A stretch of DNA of 64,000 nucleotides from Athripsodes cinereus. Lineage: Eukaryota; Arthropoda; Insecta; Trichoptera; Leptoceridae. Below, piece after piece: positions 31,101-41,607 of this stretch; within the stretch, counting starts at the first letter, position 1, and every line of letters begins with the position of its first letter. The notes beneath the pieces are model-generated. The model saw only the letters and a program-made list of their open reading frames with translations, was not told the origin of the DNA and did no database searches. A program made the translations under genes and the position numbers. Location of the stretch: the NCBI GenBank assembly GCA_947579605.1, contig OX388314.1, positions 12,707,982-12,771,981 of the forward strand. The letters are read 5' to 3'.

Positions 31101-32803
31101 AGCGAGACACATTACCAGGATAATAATAATAAACTTTATTGCACAATTACCAAGTTATAAAACAATGTAATACATATAAATGATATTGTGCAATGGGTAA
31201 GTTTATCGCAGAAGTGATATCTTCCAACCAACCCAGGATCAAAGGTGGACAAGAAGATTACTGGAGTGGAAATCTTGAGATGGTAAAAAGAAGCAGTGTT
31301 AACCCACAGAATTCCATATAAAACCTAGAACCCTGACTCACTTACTTAAGTGAGGCAATAAATCTAAGATTTTTTTGACAGAACCGTTGGTGGAAGCGTG
31401 TGGTGTTTCCTACATTTTATGAAGTATTTCTCGCATTTTTATAAAAATATATCATTTTTACATAATTTTATAAAAACGTAATTGGACAATTTTTGAAGTC
31501 CTTGTCGATGTTTTAAGCGATTTACCACACTTCTTTTTGCCAACCGATCTGTCAAAAGTGCCATAAAATGGTGCCTCACTTTATTTAGGTATTATATATA
31601 AAAATCTATGTTTTAGCCTTACATGATAATCTGACAACATATAAACAACTAATTGGTTGCACAAGGTTGCACAAGATAGAAAAATCTGAATATTTACAGT
31701 GGAGGTGTACATTTAGCAGTGTAGACTGAGTCAAAGTAATGCACATTAAAAATAAACATTAAATACCATTCACTACACAACCACCTATGTCATGATAATA
31801 ATCTTGTGAAAGACATTTTCAACAAATGAATATCACACAATCATACTATATGACTATGCAAATACTATGAGTGATTATCCATTAAATGTAGATACATGTG
31901 TAACATTATGATTGCCAAAGAATGAACATAAAATTATAACCTGTGCCATAACATAAATCAAATATTCCACCAAAACTTACATGTTGTCCCTGTTCAGTCA
32001 AGGTATTGCATTTTACATGAAACATTATGGAAAATAAGTTAAAAATTCATTAGGATAAATAAGAGCAACATTGGTTGTCTTTATTGTATAGGTATATATA
32101 TCAAAGGCTTATCTAGCCATTCATTGTATAAATAAATATCAAATTCAGTACAATTAATTAGAAATAATGTAATTACCTAAGACCGCACACACAACTCCTG
32201 TGACCATCTTATGTACATCAATAACATCCCCGACCAAACGAATTCTCTGCAACTCATCTTCCAGAATAAGTTTATCTGAATCATCTACAAAGTTCAATCT
32301 GAAATATGACATTCATACAATATTATTAAATGTAATTAATTTTTTTAATATTACATATGCTACAAATAGTTGATGTCATAACTGTCCTTATTTATAAGCA
32401 ATAAAATCTAGAAGCTTTTCGAAGCTACTCTTTACCTTTGAGGTTGAGGAACAATTTGAAGTTCTTCTGAGAGTTCCTTCAGAATACTTGGTTTCAATAC
32501 CTGATGCTTGAATAATGTCCCGATGATGACACAAGTTTCCTCTTTCTCTTCTTTCAATTCGAACAATTTCCTAACTGGATATTTATCTCCCCATTTCAAT
32601 TTAACATTCTTCAATAACATCTGCCTCATAGTACCCAGTCTTGCTGCATATATATGGGCGTATTGTTTACAAAAATCTTTCGAAACATTCGAAAATCTTG
32701 TAGATACATTCTCATATTCACTAATTTGCCTCTCGGGATCATCTTCCGTCGAGTAATCGCTATTTTTGTCATATTTAACCAAGGTTTCTTGAGAAATTAG
32801 CAT
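19172..32803 (-). CDS. PolD2: DNA polymerase delta subunit 2 (small regulatory subunit)
   Basis: Eight minus-strand coding exons join in frame with GT-AG introns: 32436-32803, 32177-32298, 26562-26655, 24035-24183, 22927-23145, 22543-22614, 19442-19678 and 19172-19296, giving 461 aa (human POLD2 is about 469). This subunit bridges the catalytic subunit and the PolD3 arm of replicative polymerase delta in the nucleus. Diagnostic segments are VLASGLNLSS (exon 4), LMPGEFDPTNIMLPQNPMHY across the exon 5/6 join, and HLAPTAPDTLPC then CPDVFFAGNTESF (exon 7). The C-terminal exon carries VCVPSFANTHTV-like residues ending in an LVNLRNLECYP motif. The family has an OB fold plus a catalytically dead calcineurin-like phosphoesterase domain. 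Exon 7 has a second in-phase donor 24 bp downstream (end 19418) that would add 8 residues. Introns are rich in mobile elements; exons show no damage. Confidence 0.95.
20088..20160 (+). mobile_element. Non-LTR retroelement 3'-end remnant
   Basis: GGTTGGCTGGAAGATGTTGC followed by a small inverted repeat and CCGCCATTTG matches the segment at 43225. Similar minus-strand copies lie at 31117 and 62086. This conserved small hairpin lies near the 3' ends of several insect non-LTR families, as I recall it. The element body is missing. Confidence 0.4.
20698..22486. mobile_element. PIF/Harbinger-like MITE carrying a satellite array
   Basis: Left end 20698-20745 and right end 22440-22486 are inverted repeats. 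Both read TTAGCACACCTCCGC inward (GTTAGCACACC left, CTTTAGCACACC right) and continue with imperfect matches for about 45 bp. TAA flanks both ends (20695-20697 and 22487-22489), fitting the TWA target duplication of PIF/Harbinger. There is no transposase ORF, so it is non-autonomous. Most of the interior is a 70-bp tandem repeat listed separately. It sits in PolD2 intron 6. Confidence 0.8.
21090..22262. repeat. 70-bp minisatellite with internal orientation switch
   Basis: About 12 units in plus orientation (each with ACCATCACGGCTTTCCCACA, spaced 70 bp, e.g. 21272, 21342, 21412) run to about 21936. They are followed by about 5 units in minus orientation (GTGGGAAAGCCGTGATGG) to about 22262. Units differ by a few substitutions (CACTTCATC versus CACTTTATC). 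The junction at 21930-21955 is a short unique stretch (ATAGTCACCAGTCACCATAA). The two arms can pair over hundreds of bases in RNA or single-stranded DNA. Confidence 0.92.
23267..23452. repeat. Perfect 76-bp inverted repeat (34-nt loop)
   Basis: Left arm 23267-23342 and right arm 23377-23452 are exact reverse complements over 76 bp by my base-by-base comparison. The loop is 23343-23376. The arms meet the loop as GCTTTTCGG and CCGAAAAGC. It lies in PolD2 intron 4 (between 23146 and 24034), so the primary transcript would contain a long perfect hairpin. There is no coding potential. It may be a small foldback element. Confidence 0.93.
23702..23933 (-). mobile_element. tRNA-derived SINE, family B, complete copy
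   Basis: On the minus strand it starts with a tRNA-like head: box-A-like GTGGCGCAGAGGCTAAC and a good box B, GGTTCGATTCC, inside CCCGGGTTCGATTCCCGG. A unique body follows and ends at GTGTGAATTGTCTA. The 3' part recurs at 10179 and 59061. It is inserted in PolD2 intron 4. The extra body shows it is a SINE and not a tRNA gene. Confidence 0.8.
24270..26145 (+). mobile_element. Helitron/DINE-like non-autonomous element (tentative)
   Basis: The left part is GTCCGTTCGTATGTATG, expanding into a TATG microsatellite (24287-24327) and then CCTTAATGGACTCAGAAA. The right end has CCCGAGCGATGCCGGG (26111-26126), a short GC stem-loop, followed by a CTTGT-like terminus. Repeats with this microsatellite head and a CCCG-loop-CGGG tail ending near CTAGT are widespread in insects and are often classed with Helitron/DINE-1 elements. 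Exact boundaries are not visible and I found no rep/helicase ORF. The interior is mostly the 98-bp array. It lies in PolD2 intron 3. Confidence 0.45.
25085..26090. repeat. 98-bp tandem array, about 10 units
   Basis: The core units begin GAGGTATCAAACTTCATGAT at 25485, 25583 and 25681, an exact 98-bp period. They contain TTTCGATGTAGGTACCTACC (a GTAGGTACCTAC palindrome) and a T8 run. The central four or five units are nearly identical, while the outer units (from ~25085 and after ~25880) decay progressively, the pattern expected from unequal exchange. Confidence 0.9.
26308..26505. mobile_element. ~200-bp MITE, possible hAT type, copy 1
   Basis: The ends form an imperfect inverted repeat: left GGTTATTCTTGACAAAATC, right GATTGTGTCAAGAGTAGCC. 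Inner TCTTAATCTTAAT pairs with GATTAAGATC. A related copy starts at 58806 with CAGGGTTACCCTTGAC, which suggests a CAGGG terminus of hAT style. I found no clear target duplication. It lies in PolD2 intron 3, just outside exon 3. Confidence 0.55.
27897..29750 (+). CDS. pogo-family transposase (CENP-B HTH + DDE domain)
   Basis: The 617-aa ORF starts at ATG 27897, five bases after an AG that looks like a 5' UTR splice acceptor. Residues ~20-58 are a psq/CENP-B-type helix-turn-helix (SIRKSAQKYGIKPTTLESRL). Residues ~80-145 are a second CENP-B-like HTH ending KEWLDSFRRRN. The catalytic core has NFDESG (Asp192), LLLVDNHESH (Asp301) and RLQPLDVGVYGPFK (Asp337), i.e. DD35D spacing between the second and third acids. 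The protein would bind the TIRs and cut and paste the element in the nucleus. All three catalytic residues are present. The last ~11 residues are out of frame: the expected C-terminal segment continues in the -1 frame (next entry). Confidence 0.92.
   Translation: MPRIYVKKGTRTGEVNEDAMKLAMKEVLDKTLSIRKSAQKYGIKPTTLESRLVKYRQKAAIENTPVRSFSSKFTSNQVFTTEEENLLNKYISECSKMHYGLTIIQVRKRAYEFAKANQLNYPPSWNNNKMAGKEWLDSFRRRNTNLSLRKPENTSAARSYGFNKKAVNDFFENLEKVFIKYKFSADRIYNFDESGISTVLSTPRVLAEKNQKQIGQLVSAERGELVTFGGIISANGNTIAPLFVFPRAHFKDIFMEGAPEGSLGVATKSGWINSCIFLEVLKHIQTKTSCSRDNPILLLVDNHESHVTIEAVNYCRDNGIVYLSFPPHTTHRLQPLDVGVYGPFKSKLKTAFNDWHINNPGKTLNIYNIPKLAKIAYFESFNCKNIASAFEKTGIWPFNKLAFGDGDFAPMQVYHSGPRADPDVNTQYIIPEQIDIPQQDLPPQSTSTSPSSLPHLFNTSSSPVKGLISPEIIRPFPKVDKNIQKKSNKGKMIGKSRIYTDTPEKNRLEEIEHVKNMKKQENERKQRAKEMKRALQLLSDTKVTTKQKKQKKTVETDSEDETDISLRESSCSPIEEMSEGSDVEIENPVIEDIKEESFVLVKFEKKNTVFWIMLERW
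29714..29959 (+). pseudogene. Frameshifted C-terminal tail of the pogo transposase
   Basis: In the -1 frame relative to the transposase ORF, codons from 29714 read into DYVGKVVGKY, then FPHIKDEGTVSFSDIVCVLP and a stop at 29957. YVG-V-G and DIVC-LP segments are commonly found at the end of related insect transposase-like proteins, so this looks like the native C-terminus, separated by a single-base indel around the A/T runs at 29711-29727. The catalytic core is unaffected. Confidence 0.6.
31117..31260 (-). mobile_element. Non-LTR retroelement 3'-end remnant (antisense)
   Basis: On the minus strand it has GGGTTGGTTGGAAGATATC, then GCGATAAACTTACCCATTGC, then TTGTGCAATAAAGTTTATTA ending in ATT repeats, the order of a retroelement 3' end. 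It matches the copy at 62086 on the same strand. No ORF remains. It is in PolD2 intron 2. Confidence 0.5.
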
Positions 32804-34299
32804 TTTATAATGCTTTATAAACTTGCGATTAAATAACTTTGTCTTTTACGTACAGAGTATAAATTATATTTCAACGTTTAAAATAATTTAATTTTTAGCA
32901 AAACAAACATACCCTCAATACAGAACGAAAACACTTTTGACAAGATGACAAGTAATAGATTTGACACATCTAACTCGCGCCAAAAGTTATCATAGACAAT
33001 TGACCACATAGGTTCGAAATTCAAAAATGTACGACCTGACAAAAAGAATGAAATTTTAATATTGTGTACCTATATAACATAAACTATATTGACACTGACA
33101 GAGACCCTCCGACCACCCAAATAGCTGAGAAGTCTGAGAGTTTTCAATTACCCAATTAAATTTTTACACTAACAACTTTTCTAACACAAGAGGTGCCATG
33201 TTGGGCACTCTGAAAGACTGGCCGGCCAAAAACCTCACATGCAGAAACTTTGATGTCCCTCTAATAGAGAGAAGCATATACAAACAAAATATGACAACTA
33301 TCAAAGCATTTTAAGATTTAAAAAATATATATTTATGAAAATATTAATCTGTAAGTTAAGGACTAAATCTCACAAATCAAAGTGGCAAGGATATTGGATG
33401 GAAGAAGAAATCAATCTATATAAAATAAACACATTAGGATTCCAGATCGCCAAGCTGAGGTGTCCAGAAACATTATTATTGGGTACTTAGACGGTAACCT
33501 GAGGGTTTGTCGATGCCGAAACTATGTTATGTACAATATATTCTCTCACAATCCCCGGTCTCAGGCCCATGTACCATGTTTTAATCTGTGAAGTTTGAAA
33601 AATAGCATATCTGCTTTCTAAACAGCCGCTCTTATGCGAGGGAGAAAGGAGAAGCAGCTGTCTAGAACAACTCCCAGGTATCAGACTTCATCAAGCACCC
33701 TTGAGGGTGTTCCACTTATCTGGTGAACCGGGTTTCAGTCCCTTCAAAGCATACCAATACCACATTAAGGAGGTCTTTTTTAGCATTTCAAAACAAGCGT
33801 ATTTACACTGTTCCATATAAGGATGTGCTCAATGGCGGTTTAAATTTGTCATCGATTGCTTTGCTAGTGCTACCAGATACCAGGAGAACTTTGTCAGTAT
33901 ATGGGAAAATTGGATCTTCAGGAACCAGACTTGGGAGAATTTCAAAAAGACCATTTTTTTCTAGGCTAGGAATCCAGATCAGGATCTCATAATTCAAAGG
34001 TAAAAACTTTTCCTCCACACTTCACCAATTGACATACATAATGCATTTTTGTTATTAAGTTGCATATGAAACTCGCCAAAGTATGTGGCATTATGTCAGT
34101 GATATAAAAATATTATTTCTTTAAATATCTACTAATTAGTTTTACTAAATTAATCAATCATTTCATAAAATATTACAGTAGTATAATTTATTTTGATGGT
34201 GAATTTAATGCACAATTATGTGAATGCAATGTAATTAAGATACCTACTTAATAAAAAGAAAATATTTTTGTAATAATAAGATAATATGAGTGTATGTCT
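32804..34299. other. Interval between PolD2 start and meiob stop
   Basis: It contains the PolD2 promoter region immediately before 32803, but I cannot define its elements. A 90-codon plus-strand open stretch (33723-33992) and a 71-codon minus-strand one (33803-34018) overlap; neither is recognised or flanked by convincing splice sites. Confidence 0.4.
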
Positions 34300-37044
34300 T
34301 CAGTAGACTGGTAATTTGTTTACAACTTCATTAGGATCTCCTCTGTAACAGGACAATATTGATACCAAAGGTCCTTTCATCACAACAATCCTTGTAGCAC
34401 ATCTTTCAAGAAGCAGAATCCATTTCAATTGCCCTTTAGAATTCATGTCCATTTTTAGAAACTTTTCCACCTAAAATACATAGTTATAATACAATGTTTG
34501 TAACACAACACTTCTTCATCATCATCATCATCATCATCATCGCCCTCAATGCTCCTCTCGGGAGCACAGGGCAGATACCAGCCTCCTCCATTCAGAGCGT
34601 CTCTGTGCCAATTGCGTCACCTCTTTCCACAACATTCCTTGCGCTCTGATCACACTTCTTCACAATAACATTATTTCATTCTATATGATATTATAATGTA
34701 AAAAAGTGCAAAGTTTTATCATTCTATTATTATGAATAGAGAAATATTAAAGAATGCAATAAGAAGAAATCAAGTACAAACCTGACATCCCAAAACCTTT
34801 TCTGCGAATGTGCCAGTCAAACGGCAATTAGGTATAGATCCAGTATGGTCAGTAAGGGTTACCCTGACATCAAAACTAGCAATTGCTTTCTGTATCTTAC
34901 TAGAGGAACAATCCAAGTTTTCACATGGTGAATTTGCACTTTTCAAAATATTGGAACAGTTCTCACTTGAAAAAAGAAAAAACTTTTTGATACATAATTT
35001 CATATTATATTATATGAAAGTGGAGAGAGTTGAAGAAGGAATTGTAATTTAATTCTTATGACATACCACTGGTACAAGATGAGTTTGGTGGTTCCATCTA
35101 GATCAAGATGTGTTACAACTACATATAGTAAGGCTGTAAACTGTGGATACTCGTGTGTGCTGTTGGCTCTATCTAGAACTTGTTGTATGGTCATCACATT
35201 ACGAATACTATCAGCTGTAAGTTTCAATAATTTGATTTTTGCAATAATTTTTATACCAGCAGGTACGATAATAAAGGTGTATGAACATTATTTAAACTAA
35301 AAAATTATTGATGTAACGACATACGATCAGGAATGTTGTGAGAAACTTGATTGAGAACTGCAGCAGCTTGAATAGGAGCGTTCCGAGCAAATTCCTTCAA
35401 TGAATTTGCATCAGCTGTCTGTGGATCTTCAGTGATGACAGTACGACCAGTAACCTTACCAACAATACATTTATTAAAATCACTCCACTCCAAGCGGATA
35501 TCAGAAATGCATAGAATACTTTCTCTTGGATTCCAACATTCAGCTCTGAAAATACAAAAAATACAATGAAATTCAATTTCAGGCTTGGTGAAACAAATAA
35601 TACTGAATTGTTTGATAATCCAATTGAGCCAGAATTGTTGTCTCACCGTTTAATAGAATCAGAGTCCCATAACATAATTTTGAAGGGCTCAGTAACCGTC
35701 TGATCCATAACAGTAACTTCTCGATGTGCTATCTCATCTCCTAAAAAAAGTTTATTTAAAAAGATTGAAATCTTTACATAACATAATAATGATAGTAAAA
35801 ATAAAAGATAATTAAATTTTAATAAGAATTAATTATTAGAAAAGTAGATATTATAATGTACCCATCTTGGTTTTTATAACGCGAATAGGAAAAATGGACC
35901 TTACTGCAACCAACAAATCAACGTTGTCTTCTTTTATATCTTGAGCTGAAAAACAATGTTTTAATTCCTTTGTAAGAGTTTTTAAAACTTATAGAAAGTT
36001 TTCCTGAATTCAGAATTTTTCTTTGAAAAAATATAACACATTAAAAATAAAGTAGTACCATGCTTTTGCACATCAGCCAGAGTAAAATAGCTTGATGGAG
36101 ATTTCGTTGGGATGTGTAATAAAGGTAAATAATGGAAGAAATCATCCCCTTCATGAATAGACATCTCTGATTGACCTTCATTTAATATCAAGTGAAAAGG
36201 TGAGGTTACCTACAATAAAATTGAATACAATGAACATAACTTGTTTCTTTTCAAAACAAAAAATAATTAATAGTAATTTGAAATAAATTCACACCTGAGG
36301 AATAAACTGTTCACTTCTTTCTCCAATATCTCTGGTTTTAATCCGTGGACTAAAAATATCAACTGAAAATGGACCAAAATCAACCAAGATTGGAATAAAA
36401 ATAATAATTTATAATATTATTATCAATTGGTTGTATCAGCTGTAGTCAAAACACATTTAGTCAAAACTAAAATATACAATGACTTGTCAATTTAGCTTCG
36501 AAATTGATACTTTCTCACAAAGTCGTCTATAGTCAAACGACTAAATAATGCTAAAATATGTATTGACTAAGGTTGCTGGTCTTATAAAACAGACGCAGAA
36601 AGAATTTAATATTACATTTTACCCTTATATTACTTTTGTCACATGTATTTTCAAAATTCAATTGCTTATTTAAAAAATATGACACATATGTATCAAGTAT
36701 GATTTTATAACTCTTATTCAAATGCTATTCAATAACTCTACCATATTTTTATACATTTCAAAGATATAAATAGTTTCAGCATTATAATAGTACATACCAA
36801 CATCCCCAACTTTGAACATATCATCAAAAGAAGTCACAAAATAGCCAGAACCCCAAACTGTGCAATTGATAAAATCAATATCTGAGTCTCTTAAAGTGAA
36901 AGACCAAACACCCCTCATGTCATTTTCCTTTTTTTTAGATTTGAAATGTCGTGGTCCACTTTTTGCAATAATGATACCAACAATCAGAGAGTTTGTTACA
37001 TCAACATTTAAACAATTTAGATTTAACTTTCTCAAGCCTGCCAT
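34300..37044 (-). CDS. meiob: MEIOB / hold'em, meiosis-specific OB-fold protein
   Basis: Nine minus-strand exons join in frame: 36798-37044, 36295-36362, 36059-36209, 35862-35945, 35647-35740, 35325-35545, 35067-35214, 34782-34965 and 34300-34470, giving 455 aa (human MEIOB is about 470). MEIOB is an RPA1-related single-strand DNA-binding factor that acts with SPATA22 in meiotic recombination; the fly relative is hold'em. Visible hallmarks: N-terminal OB fold with VWSFTLRDSDIDFINCTVWG; middle OB fold with W(N)PRESILCISDIRLEWSDF and GRTVITEDPQTADAN; C-terminal OB fold with a CENC...C zinc-ribbon-like cysteine set, VTLTDHTGSIPNCRLTGTFA and LLLERC. Start ATG 37044 agrees with the family N-terminus. 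Phases match at every junction. I see no damage. Confidence 0.93.
34510..34645. repeat. ATC microsatellite with retroelement-like flank
   Basis: A run of CATs (34516-34541) is followed by GCCCTCAATGCTCCTCTCGG and GGGCAGATACCAGCCTCCTC. ATC runs abutting such a GC-rich segment are typical of antisense 3' ends of insect non-LTR elements. It lies in meiob intron 8. The family is not identified. Confidence 0.4.
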
Positions 37045-37613
37045 TATAAACTTTTTGAAAACTTAACTTCCCAAACAACTGAACTGAAATTAAATTTGAA
37101 AAGTTTTCATTTGTTTTTCATTGGTGTTGCCAGAAATAAATATTATTGAATTATTCAACAGTAAAAAAATGTGACATACCTGCGCAATAAAATCCAGATT
37201 TTTCAAATAATATATTCATTTCTAGAAATATAAAAACTTAACTACTACAAAAATCCACCAAAAATTACTTTATTTAATTAAGTAGGTATATCTAAAAACA
37301 CACATTCTTAATTATAACAGGTGGAATTTTCTGCTGCACTAGACTAATGTCTGTTTTGAGGTAGTATTATCTACCATAACAGCACTATCTACAAATAAAT
37401 TGTAAATTTGTAAACAATCCAAGTTTTCTTTACAAAAAAGTATTTGAATTTCTTAAATATGATTCATGTAATCAATTAGCTACGATTCTATTGCACTTAC
37501 ATTTCATTCTTGTTACCATGGAGACACAAAATTGTTTGATTGATGGATTTCCCTGGAAAATATTCTTACTTTCATGATTTTGGAGCAAGTTGATAATATT
37601 TATATTAGCTAAA
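37045..37613. promoter_or_regulatory. Divergent promoter interval, meiob / DNAI2
   Basis: The two start codons face away from each other across 569 bp (meiob ATG at 37044 on minus, DNAI2 ATG at 37614 on plus). No other gene or mobile element lies between them, so both transcripts must start here unless there are distant 5' exons. AT-rich; I cannot assign TATA boxes or factor sites reliably. Confidence 0.6.
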
Positions 37614-40600
37614 ATGGAAGTAAACAATTTAATTTATACCTACACAAAATATAGGTCTGAATTTGGAAGGCAGTGTTTTTTCAGTGATAAATCTAATGAA
37701 GTAATAGAATGTGTAACAACTGATAAAAGTATAACAAAAAACTTTGTATTGAGAAACCCTGTACATCAAAGCACCCAATATGGAAAATGTTACAGTGATC
37801 ATGAAGTCAATACATACAGGTTATCACAATTATTTTTAATAGTTAAGATATATTTTTTTAAACTCATGAATACCTCATATCAATAATCAAGCAATATGCC
37901 TAGTAGTTTTTTTTTGCTCTTGCATATTTTCGTCTTTTGAAGTATCATATTATACTTGTACATATATTATAATACTTATTTTTAATTTAAATACAGAGCT
38001 GAATATAGTAGTTCTGGCATTAATCATGTGGAAGGAGGTTGGCCAAAGGATATTAATATTACGGACGTTGAGACAATGCAGAGGTACAAACGAAAGATTG
38101 AAAAAGATGAAGCCTATATGCAGTCTATAATGAAACTCTCACAGGTGAATTAATATTGTCTGGTACTTAAGTATCTACCCAAAATACTAATCTAATTAAT
38201 ATATCTCGCTTAAATGATTTCCTGGTCATAATTCACCGTAACTTTTTAAGGACATGGAACATTACATCTTACAAAATAATGCAATAAATGTTTATCAAAC
38301 ATATTTCAATGAATTGGACCGTGCTCCTCCAGTTGAAAAAAGTTCTTGGCGGACAATCAATGTGTATAGAGATCTTAATGCTGTCAAGAGACCTATAACT
38401 TACCTTAGTTGGTCAGCAGATGGTGGTGCACGACTGGCTGTTACTCATTGTGATTTGGAGTTTCAACGATCCTCTGCAGACCGTTGTACACATAGTTATG
38501 TTTGGGATATAGGTAAGGTTTATAAAAAAATATGTATACATACAGGTTACACAATTACAATGAATATTTAAAAATGTTTTGGATGTTGTAGAAAACCCTA
38601 ACCAACCACAACTTACAATTATTCCGCATGTATCACTGTGTTGCTTAGAATTTAATCCGAGAGATCCAAATGCTTTAGTTGGTGGACTATTGAGTGGACA
38701 GGTATAGTGAATCTTTTTTATTGAATACTAGTACAAGCATCTAATCTAAAATAGAAACATTTGTAAGTATATTCAGCACCATTTGCAATTTGTTGTTCAA
38801 AGGTTGCCGCATTTGACATTAGACGTGGATCTGACCCGTGTGAATTGAGTCCAATGCATCAAGCACACAGAGATCCTGTTAGAAATCTCTTGCATATTAA
38901 TTCCAAAACTGGCACAGAGTTCTTCTCCTCATCAACTGATGGTCAAGTAAAATGGTAAATGAATATTCATGAGAATTATTAAATTTAAGAATCATTGGTA
39001 TAATTTATGGTTCTAACATACAATTTGTCCACAGGCTACTTCACTTATGGGAAAAGCCATGATCGTATGAATAAATGAAAAAAAATAATGAATTTATGAT
39101 AGTAATATCTATCGTAACTTTTGTAGGTGGGATACAAGGAAGTTAACAGAACCAACAGATACAATGATTATTGATCCTGTGAAAAATGTTAGTGATGAAC
39201 AATGTATTACACAAGCTTTAGGAGTAAGCTGCTTGGAATATGAAACAACTATTCCTACCAGGTAATTCATTATACTCACCCTCTCAAAAGTCCTTCTTGA
39301 GATTTTTTCCATGGAGGTAATAAGTTCAGTTTAAGACTAGTCGAACGAAAGGGGTGGCTCTACAGCGATTTCCTGAATAATTATGATTTCTGATATGTTG
39401 TTTTATCCAATAAAAAGAAGTATCTGGCCTGGTTACATACTTCAAAGCTGTACCTTCGGGAGGAGAGAGGGGGGAAACTACCTAACTATGTTGGTGCACA
39501 GTAACAAAATAATTAGAAAAATAATATTCTCTAAATCTGAAGCCAGGTGTATAAGGGTAAACTATCTTGTCAAATTTCAGATTCATGTGTGGAACAGAAC
39601 AAGGTTTAGTAATAGGAGGAAACAGAAAAGGAAAATCTCCAGTAGAAAGATTACCAGGCAGAGTAAGTACACCACTACTCCATAAAATGACACATTCAAA
39701 GTAAACATGTTTATTAATTTGTGTATTATAATTCAAGTATGCAGCACACTTGGGTCCAGTATATGCCTTGCAGAGAAACCCTGGATTTGTCAAAAACTTT
39801 TTAACAGTAGGTGACTGGACGGCCAGAATATGGTCAGAAGATTGCAAAGAGAGTCCTGTTATATGGACTTATTTCCATCGTTCAAAACTCACTGATGGAG
39901 CTTGGAGTCCAATCAGGTAAATAATAAATTTACAACATTTATCATGATACATTTATTTATTTTTGACAGATCATGATATATTAGTTTAGCTAGTTATTTT
40001 CTCAATATGTTAAGGAATATAGTTTTGGTAATTGTTTCAGGTTCTCTTTATTTATGACAACTCGACACGATGGGTGTCTTTGCTGTTGGGATATTTTAAG
40101 AAAGCAGAATGCACCTATTATAACAGCACAACTATGTGATGAACCATTGACAAAGATAAGACCCCAAGATCAGGTAGGCTTTTTAAAATAATTATTATTT
40201 TCATGGATATTTCCTTTTCAAAATTTTGTATACACTACAACACTACACTACATTGTGGATTCATCGAAGAATGCTTCGAATACCATGGGCAGACTTAGTG
40301 CCCAATACAGAAGTCCTATGCACAGCACATACGAACAGAGAGCTCATGACGAATATTAAGGTTCGAAAAGTCTTACATTTGGGCTACACCCTGCAAGGCG
40401 ATAAATATCGGCTTCTGCAGTTGATAATAGAAGGCAAGATTGAGGGGCGTCGTGGAGTGGGAAGGAGGCAGATGTCCGGCATATACAACAATGGACCGGA
40501 ATAACACAGATGGGAGAACTGGTCTACACAACGCAAGACAGAGAGGGCATTCTCCAGAGTGATTGACAACATCGGGGAACTGATACGGCAATGATAAAAG

Positions 40601-41607
40601 AAAATGAAGATACACTACAAACTCATTTGAAATTTTGAACAGCTATTAACTCAGCATTGATGAAATAATTAATAGGCAAACTAAAGAATACAATACATAA
40701 TATGTAATGATTTCAAAATAATCATTCCAGGGTAGATTAGTTCCTTGTGGAAGTCGAAAAGGATCTGTGTATTTAGTGGAACTATCAGAAAATATGGGAA
40801 TCGCAGCTAAAAATGATAAATTATTACTAACAAATGTAAGTGCAATGTGTAATCCATTGAACATTTATCTTTATCAATACAGACAGATTAATATTATGTT
40901 TCATTTCTAGATGTTCGAAAGAGAAAGTAAACGAGAACGTATTTTAGAAGCGAGGATGAGAGAAATTAGATTAAAGATGAAAGTACGAGGAGGTCAGAAT
41001 CAAAATCAACAAGCGACCGGCAATGAGACAGGAGCCTCAGATAGAGATATAGCAGATGCTGAAGTGGAATACAGGGCGACTGTAGACAAGGAAAAAGAAT
41101 TGCTGTTGACAAACACTGAGAATATTGGTAAGTAAAATTTTCTCCATTCATACCATTACGGTGGTATATTTCTTACAACTGGAGCAACCAGTGGACTATT
41201 TTATTTTTACTGTTGGGGTATAGTATGCACTGCGACCTGCAAGATCTATTGTACTCCCCTACTTAGCTTTCCTGGTATTGGCAGTCAAAGCGAACCCTCA
41301 AGTCCCAGACATCTTATGAAGTCTAAGATCTTGAGGGGATCTAAAGTGTGGAGAGATTCCATTTCTACCCAGTGCCCGCCTAGAGCTGACTAACCTCATG
41401 TAATAACCACACAAGATATCTTATCTGTACCGTTAAAAATAATCCATTCAGGACTCGCATATCTCATCACTTAACGTATAAATACAATATGGCACAATAC
41501 TAATGATGTAATAAGTTTTCTGAAATTGTATACAGATAATTAATAAACATAAAAATTACTATTGCGTTTGTTTCACAGATGACACAGAAAACAAAGGATC
41601 ATCATAA
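37614..41607 (+). CDS. DNAI2: Axonemal dynein intermediate chain 2 (WD repeat)
   Basis: Twelve plus-strand exons join in frame: 37614-37819, 37997-38144, 38251-38512, 38592-38701, 38803-38954, 39127-39261, 39581-39662, 39738-39916, 40041-40173, 40731-40835, 40911-41127 and 41579-41607, giving 585 aa. The product is a subunit of outer dynein arms of cilia and flagella (Chlamydomonas IC69 class). Hallmarks: [14 protein letters not shown] at the N-terminus, [27 protein letters not shown]-repeat cores ([57 protein letters not shown]) and [20 protein letters not shown] after the propeller. In insects, motile axonemes occur mainly in sperm and chordotonal neurons. The acidic tail is shorter than in vertebrates. 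Intron 9 holds a retroelement relic. Confidence 0.95.
40230..40600 (+). mobile_element. Relic of a non-LTR retrotransposon ORF2 C-terminus
   Basis: The translation [20 protein letters not shown], then [16 protein letters not shown] and [20 protein letters not shown] is the conserved C-terminal segment of insect RTE-like or craniofacial-development-protein-2-like ORF2s. A frameshift follows, and the rest (CGCAAGACAGAGAGGGC...) reads on in another frame to a TGA. It is a decayed 5'-truncated copy inside DNAI2 intron 9, in the same orientation as the gene. Confidence 0.7.

Noticed and set aside
33723..34018. Overlapping open stretches on both strands between PolD2 and meiob
   Set aside because: The minus-strand translation looks mildly protein-like, but I recognise no family and see no clean exon borders. 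Left uncalled.
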